Shown here: positions 59,474 to 64,000 of the stretch, one piece after another
Layout of the letters: each line of letters begins with the position of its first letter
How positions within the stretch are numbered: position 1 is the stretch's first letter
From: AAA044-D11 sp965268275
GTDB lineage: Bacteria > Actinomycetota > Actinomycetes > Nanopelagicales > Nanopelagicaceae
Length of the DNA: 64,000 nt
Reading direction: 5' to 3'
Assembly (NCBI GenBank): GCA_965268275.1
Contig: OZ254168.1
Coordinates: 310,001 to 374,000, forward strand
The notes under the pieces: model-generated
The model's database searches: none
What the model was told of the DNA's origin: nothing
What the model saw: only the letters and a program-made list of their open reading frames with translations
Position numbers and translations under genes: made by a program

Positions 59474-62077
59474 ATGAGCGAGGGCAATAAATCAAATAAG
59501 AAAGAGTTGGCGGCAAGTTTCACGCCCGCCGATATCGAAGCACCGCTCTATCAAAAATGGTTATTGGCTGGTTACTTCACCGCTGATTCCAAATCTACAA
59601 AACCACCATTCACAATTGTTATTCCACCGCCAAACGTCACCGGAAGTTTGCACATCGGTCACGCGTTAGATCACACACTTCAAGATGTATTGATTCGCAT
59701 GAAGCGAATGAAAGGTTTCGAAGCGCTCTGGCTTCCAGGAATGGATCACGCTGGAATTGCGACACAGAATGTTGTTGAAAAACAATTAGCTGCAAAAGGA
59801 TTATCAAGACATGATCTTGGACGCGAAGCATTTGTTGCAAAAGTCTGGGAATGGAAAGAAGAATCTGGCGGCTTAATTCTTGATCAGATGAAGCGCCTTG
59901 GAGATTCTGTCGACTGGTCGCGCGAACGATTCACGATGGATGCCGGACTGTCTAAAGCGGTTCTAGAAATCTTTAAACGTTTATATGACGCAGAATTAAT
60001 TTATCGCGCCGAAAGAATTATTAACTGGTGTCCAAGATGTTTGACTGCGCTTTCAGATATTGAAGTTGAACACAGCGACGATTCCGGGGAATTTGTTCAA
60101 GTTAGATATGGTGATGATGAAGTTTCAATAGTTGTTGCGACAACTCGTGCCGAAACCATGATGGGCGATGGGGCGGTTGCGGTTCATCCAGATGATCCAA
60201 GATATAAAGATTTAATCGGAAAGAAAGTTCTACTGCCATTAGTAAATCGAATGATTCCAATCATTGCTGATGAATTAGTTGATCCAGAGTTTGGAACTGG
60301 CGCTGTGAAAGTTACCGGCGCACATGATCCGAATGACTTTGAAATGGCGATGCGCCACGGAATTGAAATGCCAATAATTATGAACGAACATGCAGTTATG
60401 GCAAATTCTGGAACCAGATTTGATGGAATGGATAGATTCGAAGCGCGCAAGGAAGTAGTGGAAGAACTTCGTAAGTTGGGCCGAATCGTTGCAGAGAAGC
60501 GTCCTTATATTCACGCGGTCGGACATTGCCAACGTTGTGACACAACTGTGGAACCGCGGCTTTCAAAGCAATGGTTTGTGAAAGTTGCACCACTTGCAAA
60601 AGCTGCTGGTGATGCAGTTCGTGATGGTCGAATTAAAATTGAACCAGAAGAGTTAGCGCCAAGATATTTTGACTGGATCGACAACATGCACGACTGGTGT
60701 ATTTCTCGCCAACTCTGGTGGGGACATCAGATTCCGGTTTTTTACGGACCAAATGGCGAAGTAGTTGTTTGTGGTCCTGATGATGTTCCACCAGCTGGTT
60801 ATGTGCAAGATCCAGATGTTTTAGATACTTGGTTCTCTTCCGGGCTCTGGCCGTTTTCAACTTTAGGTTGGCCAGAAAAATCTGATGATTTTGCAAAGTT
60901 TTTCCCAACCAGTGTTCTAGTTACCGGATACGACATCCTCTTTTTCTGGGTTGCACGAATGGTTTTACTTGGACTCTTTGTAACTGATGGTGTTGCACCA
61001 TTTCATACAATCGCGCTACACGGATTAGTCCGAGATCGCTTCGGAAAGAAGATGAGTAAGTCTCGCGGAAATACTGTTGATCCAATTGAGTTTATGAATA
61101 AATATGGTTCAGATGCCTTGCGCTTCACTCTTGCTCGGGGAGCGAACCCAGGAACAGATCAGGCAATCGCTGAAGAATGGATTGGCGGATCTCGAAACTT
61201 TGCTACCAAGCTTTGGAATGCATCACGATTTGCAATCATGAATGGTGCAAATATTGATGGTGAAGTTGCGCCATTTGAATCTTTGAATGCGATTGATCAG
61301 TGGATTTTGACACGACTTGATGAAACCGTTGAATCAGTGGATCAATTACCTGAGAAATTTGAATTTGCTAAGGCCTGCGAAATTATTTATCACTTCGCTT
61401 GGGATGATTTATGCGATTGGTATCTAGAACTTTCGAAGGCAACTTTTGCTGCCGGTGGCGAAAAGGCCGAAGTTTCTAAACGAGTTTTAGGTCAGGTTTT
61501 AGATCAACTTCTTCGCCTGATGCACCCAACCATGCCATTTATTACTGAAGAACTCTGGTGCTCATTTACTGGTGGCGAAACCCTGGTCACAGCAGCCTGG
61601 CCGAAATCTGATTCTACAAATAGAAGTGAAGCCTCAAAGTTGATTGTTGAACAATTGCAAGACTTAACTACTGAGATCCGTAGATTTAGAAATGATCAAG
61701 GCATTAAGACTTCTGCCAAAATCGGTGCAAACTTTATTGGCCTGGATTCACTTGCCGAGTTTGAAGCATCATTACGTCAGGTTTGTCGCGTAGAACCAAT
61801 TACCGGTGCTGCCAGTGCTGCAATCGAAGTTGGCAAAGTGAAAATAGAATTCGACCTTACTGGCGCAATTGATGTTGTTGCCGAGCGCGCAAGACTTACC
61901 AAGGATTTGGCTACCGCAGAGAAAGATCGCCAAACCGCAAAAGTTAAATTAGAAAATGAAGGTTTCATGGCAAAGGCACCAATCGAAGTTGTTAAAGAGA
62001 TTAGAGATCGCCTGGCTCAGACAAGTGCCGATATCGAAAGTATTTCTGCCCAACTAGCTGCGCTCCCAACTAAGTGA
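59474..62077 (+). CDS. valS: Valine--tRNA ligase
   Basis: 867 residues, class I. HIGH at 60-63 (LHIGHALDH), editing domain with TTRAETMMGD, KMSKS at 526-530, anticodon domain, and a C-terminal coiled coil (RLTKDLATAEKDRQ) as in ValRS. The ATG at 59474 is chosen; the longer frame overlaps clpX by 65 nt and has no conserved sequence. folC begins in the stop codon. Confidence 0.95.
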   Translation: MSEGNKSNKKELAASFTPADIEAPLYQKWLLAGYFTADSKSTKPPFTIVIPPPNVTGSLHIGHALDHTLQDVLIRMKRMKGFEALWLPGMDHAGIATQNVVEKQLAAKGLSRHDLGREAFVAKVWEWKEESGGLILDQMKRLGDSVDWSRERFTMDAGLSKAVLEIFKRLYDAELIYRAERIINWCPRCLTALSDIEVEHSDDSGEFVQVRYGDDEVSIVVATTRAETMMGDGAVAVHPDDPRYKDLIGKKVLLPLVNRMIPIIADELVDPEFGTGAVKVTGAHDPNDFEMAMRHGIEMPIIMNEHAVMANSGTRFDGMDRFEARKEVVEELRKLGRIVAEKRPYIHAVGHCQRCDTTVEPRLSKQWFVKVAPLAKAAGDAVRDGRIKIEPEELAPRYFDWIDNMHDWCISRQLWWGHQIPVFYGPNGEVVVCGPDDVPPAGYVQDPDVLDTWFSSGLWPFSTLGWPEKSDDFAKFFPTSVLVTGYDILFFWVARMVLLGLFVTDGVAPFHTIALHGLVRDRFGKKMSKSRGNTVDPIEFMNKYGSDALRFTLARGANPGTDQAIAEEWIGGSRNFATKLWNASRFAIMNGANIDGEVAPFESLNAIDQWILTRLDETVESVDQLPEKFEFAKACEIIYHFAWDDLCDWYLELSKATFAAGGEKAEVSKRVLGQVLDQLLRLMHPTMPFITEELWCSFTGGETLVTAAWPKSDSTNRSEASKLIVEQLQDLTTEIRRFRNDQGIKTSAKIGANFIGLDSLAEFEASLRQVCRVEPITGAASAAIEVGKVKIEFDLTGAIDVVAERARLTKDLATAEKDRQTAKVKLENEGFMAKAPIEVVKEIRDRLAQTSADIESISAQLAALPTK

Positions 62078-63432
62078 TGGCAACACCAGAAGATTTAGAA
62101 GTAATTAAAGTTATTGAAGCCGCGCTCATGAAGCGTTGGCCTGAAAGCAAGATCGAGCCTTCTTTAAATCGAATCTCAGCACTTATTGATGCCTTGGGCT
62201 CGCCACAACTTTCGTATCCCACTGTTCATATTGGTGGAACAAATGGCAAGACCAGCACATCGCGAATGGTGGATGCTTTATTTTCAGAACTTGAATATCG
62301 GACTGGGCGATTCACCAGCCCACATTTAGAAAGCTTTCTTGAAAGAATTTCAATTAAGGGCGAATCAATTTGTCCTGCAGAATTAATTGCTACTTATAAC
62401 GATATTGCCCTGTATCTCGATTTGATTGATAGCAGAAGTGATACTCCAATCTCATACTTCGAAGCGATAACTGCAATGGCCTTTGTTGCTTTTGCAGAAC
62501 ATCCAGTTGATATCGGAATCATCGAAGTCGGCATGGGCGGGGATTGGGACGCCACAAACATCGTTCAAAGCGCGGTCTCAGTGTTAATGCCAATTGGTTT
62601 AGATCATATGGAATATCTCGGTGAGACCGTTGAGGAGATTGCCCAAACCAAATCTGGAATTATCAAGCCAGAATCTCATGTGGTTTTAGCAGCGCAAGAA
62701 CCAGAAGTTGCCCGAATTCTTTTAGAGAAAGTAGTTGAAAAATCTGCGATTCCATATCGTGAAGGAATTGAATTCTCATTGATTAGGCGAGACATTGCAG
62801 TCGGTGGACAATTAATTTCGGTCCAGGGTGTGCACGGTGAATACACCGACATTTATCTACCACTTCATGGCGCGCATCAGGCAAAGAATGCAGCAATCGC
62901 GATTGCAACTGTAGAAGCATTTGTGGGAGTTAAATTAGATGAAGAACTTGTTCGATCTGCATTTGCGAAAGTTGCATCTCCGGGGCGCCTAGAAATCTTG
63001 CACCGAGATCCAACTGTGATTGTTGATGCTGCCCACAATCCTCATGGCGCAACAGCGCTAGCAGAGACACTTAGAAGTGAGTTTGATTTCGAATCTATCT
63101 TCTGCGTTCTGGGAATTCTCGGAGAGAAAGATGTAAGGGGAGTGTTGAAAGCTCTTGAGCCAGTCGTTGACCGATTGGTGGTTACGAAATCGGATTCACC
63201 CCGCGCATTGCCTGTCTCTCAATTATTCGAAGAAGCGGTTCAAGTATTTGGAAGCGAACGGGTTTATAAAGAAGAAGATTTGAATTCGGCCATCACGTAT
63301 GCGATGGAGCAGGTAACCTTAATCAACCAAGTAAGCGATGGCGTGAGCGCAGTTGTGGTGACAGGATCTGTAGTAACAGCCGGTTCAGCGCGAGTTATCT
63401 TGCGAAAGATTGGAAGAGCGGAGGAGAAGTGA
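62077..63432 (+). CDS. folC: Folylpolyglutamate / dihydrofolate synthase
   Basis: 451 residues, Mur ligase fold. P-loop HIGGTNGKTSTSRM (about 49-62), GRFTSPHLESFLERI (omega loop), GMGGDWDATN and the C-terminal VDAAHNPHG. It adds glutamate to folates and may also make dihydrofolate. ATG at 62077 (TGATG with valS); a GTG one codon earlier is possible. The order valS-folC-DUF4233-ndk is an actinobacterial core cluster. Confidence 0.94.
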   Translation: MATPEDLEVIKVIEAALMKRWPESKIEPSLNRISALIDALGSPQLSYPTVHIGGTNGKTSTSRMVDALFSELEYRTGRFTSPHLESFLERISIKGESICPAELIATYNDIALYLDLIDSRSDTPISYFEAITAMAFVAFAEHPVDIGIIEVGMGGDWDATNIVQSAVSVLMPIGLDHMEYLGETVEEIAQTKSGIIKPESHVVLAAQEPEVARILLEKVVEKSAIPYREGIEFSLIRRDIAVGGQLISVQGVHGEYTDIYLPLHGAHQAKNAAIAIATVEAFVGVKLDEELVRSAFAKVASPGRLEILHRDPTVIVDAAHNPHGATALAETLRSEFDFESIFCVLGILGEKDVRGVLKALEPVVDRLVVTKSDSPRALPVSQLFEEAVQVFGSERVYKEEDLNSAITYAMEQVTLINQVSDGVSAVVVTGSVVTAGSARVILRKIGRAEEK

Positions 63433-63761
63433 GAGTTTTAAGTGCATCTGTTTTAGCGATGGAGGCTTTCGTAATGGCCTTCGCAATTCTTCTGGCAATG
63501 GGCGAACATAGTGGTGGAGTTCTAACACTTGGCGGCATCATCGCAATTTTGCTCCTTCTAAATGCCGGCCTGATGAAAAAGAAAATTGGCTGGGTGATTG
63601 GTTCGATTCTGCAGATTGCAATGGTTTCTTACGGTTACTTCGTTACTTCGATGTATTTCATGGGCGCACTTTTTGCCGGGCTTTGGATAGCAGCCTTTGT
63701 TGTAGGCCGTAAGGGTGAGGCAATCAGGGCCGAGCTTCTGCGCCAGAAACCCCTCCAATAG
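63429..63761 (+). CDS. DUF4233 membrane protein
   Basis: 110 residues, four hydrophobic segments (LSASVLAMEAFVMAFAILLA first). Position between folC and ndk, length and the start V-L-S-A-S-V-L-A-M-E-A-F-V fit DUF4233, an actinobacterial family without known function. GTG start overlaps folC by 4 nt. Confidence 0.88.
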   Translation: MRVLSASVLAMEAFVMAFAILLAMGEHSGGVLTLGGIIAILLLLNAGLMKKKIGWVIGSILQIAMVSYGYFVTSMYFMGALFAGLWIAAFVVGRKGEAIRAELLRQKPLQ

Positions 63762-63813
63762 ACCTTCCAAAAAGAAGGAAATTCTCGGATTAAGAACTTT
63801 TGGGCGCTCGCAT

Positions 63814-63819
63814 TAGACT
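63814..63819 (+). promoter_or_regulatory. -10 box, leaderless start of ndk
   Basis: TAGACT, 7 nt before the GTG at 63827. Confidence 0.55.
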
Positions 63820-63826
63820 GACGCCC

Positions 63827-64000
63827 GTGAATTCCCAAAAAATAGAGCGCACCCTAATCCTGGTTAAACCAGATGGCGTTGCTCGCTCATTAGTCGGCGA
63901 AGTTGTTTCTCGTGTTGAAAACAAGGGATACAAAGTAGTTGGTCTGAAAATGATGACACCAACTCGAGAAATTTTGGCAAAGCATTATGCCGAGCACGAA
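63827..64000 (+). CDS. ndk: Nucleoside diphosphate kinase (3' end outside window)
   Basis: 58 codons are visible, all open to the window end. The N-terminal pattern TLILVKPDGVARSLVGEVVSR followed by GLKMMTP fits Ndk; the catalytic His lies beyond the window. It transfers phosphate between NTPs and NDPs. GTG start with a TAGACT box 7 nt upstream and no ribosome site. It follows DUF4233 after 65 nt and has its own promoter. Confidence 0.93.
   Translation, partial: MNSQKIERTLILVKPDGVARSLVGEVVSRVENKGYKVVGLKMMTPTREILAKHYAEHE

Noticed and set aside
1..64000. CRISPR arrays, insertion sequences, prophage or integrase genes, rRNA, replication origin
   Set aside because: No regularly spaced repeats, transposase or phage proteins, rRNA segments or DnaA-box clusters were seen; the HNH gene is a conserved chromosomal family.

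Overview
The window looks like chromosome from a streamlined, low-GC actinobacterium. The best guess is a freshwater acI/Nanopelagicales relative (Candidatus Planktophila or Nanopelagicus type). This rests on actinobacterial marker genes (mshB, a DUF3107 protein, glbO, clpP1P2, folC-DUF4233-ndk, a GlbO-type haemoglobin, 11-nt PhoP boxes) in AT-rich DNA with almost no spacers. The taxon is inferred from gene content and base composition, not from a marker search. No insertion sequence, prophage, CRISPR array, rRNA or replication origin was seen.

Layout. 1-12.6 kb: a soluble MgtE_N/CBS protein with an NRAMP-type transporter, EamA and MarC membrane proteins, a PHP phosphoesterase, TetR with DUF3107, MoeB-rhodanese, mshB, cysS, a stand-alone SH3-like protein, fdxA, dapC and a methyltransferase. 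12.6-31.4 kb: a catabolic island for sugar acids and inositol. It holds UxaA-type dehydratase genes, an alpha-hydroxy acid oxidase, two zinc alcohol dehydrogenases, four Gfo/Idh/MocA proteins including IolG, plus IolB, IolD, IolE, an HpcH/HpaI aldolase, an aldehyde dehydrogenase, a D-2-hydroxyacid dehydrogenase and a LacI regulator. It has no transporter, no IolC kinase and no IolJ aldolase. 31.4-38.1 kb: trhO, a PGPGW protein, a ureohydrolase, an EamA exporter, a DJ-1/PfpI protein, a PLP decarboxylase, tRNA-Lys, ppa, tRNA-His and orn. 38.1-42.6 kb: a pstC-pstA-pstB operon followed by a separately promoted pstS, each preceded by PHO-box-like 11-nt repeats. 42.6-64 kb: a core block whose order I recall as conserved in actinobacteria such as Mycobacterium (ettA, thioesterase, glbO, HNH, pepN, rpiB, tig, clpP1, clpP2, clpX, valS, folC, DUF4233, ndk). 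It is interrupted by two secreted proteins and a purine permease with a foldable leader.

Two window-wide patterns stand out. Fifteen start codons have a TANNNT hexamer exactly 6 or 7 nt upstream, as expected for leaderless mRNAs. Five of nine convergent gene pairs overlap by exactly 4 nt (TTAA or TTAG), so one tetranucleotide supplies both stop codons. The most unusual single elements are the three-way-junction RNA candidate ahead of the purine permease (53636-53727) and a perfect palindrome that carries back-to-back -10 boxes between trhO and the PGPGW gene (32292-32320).
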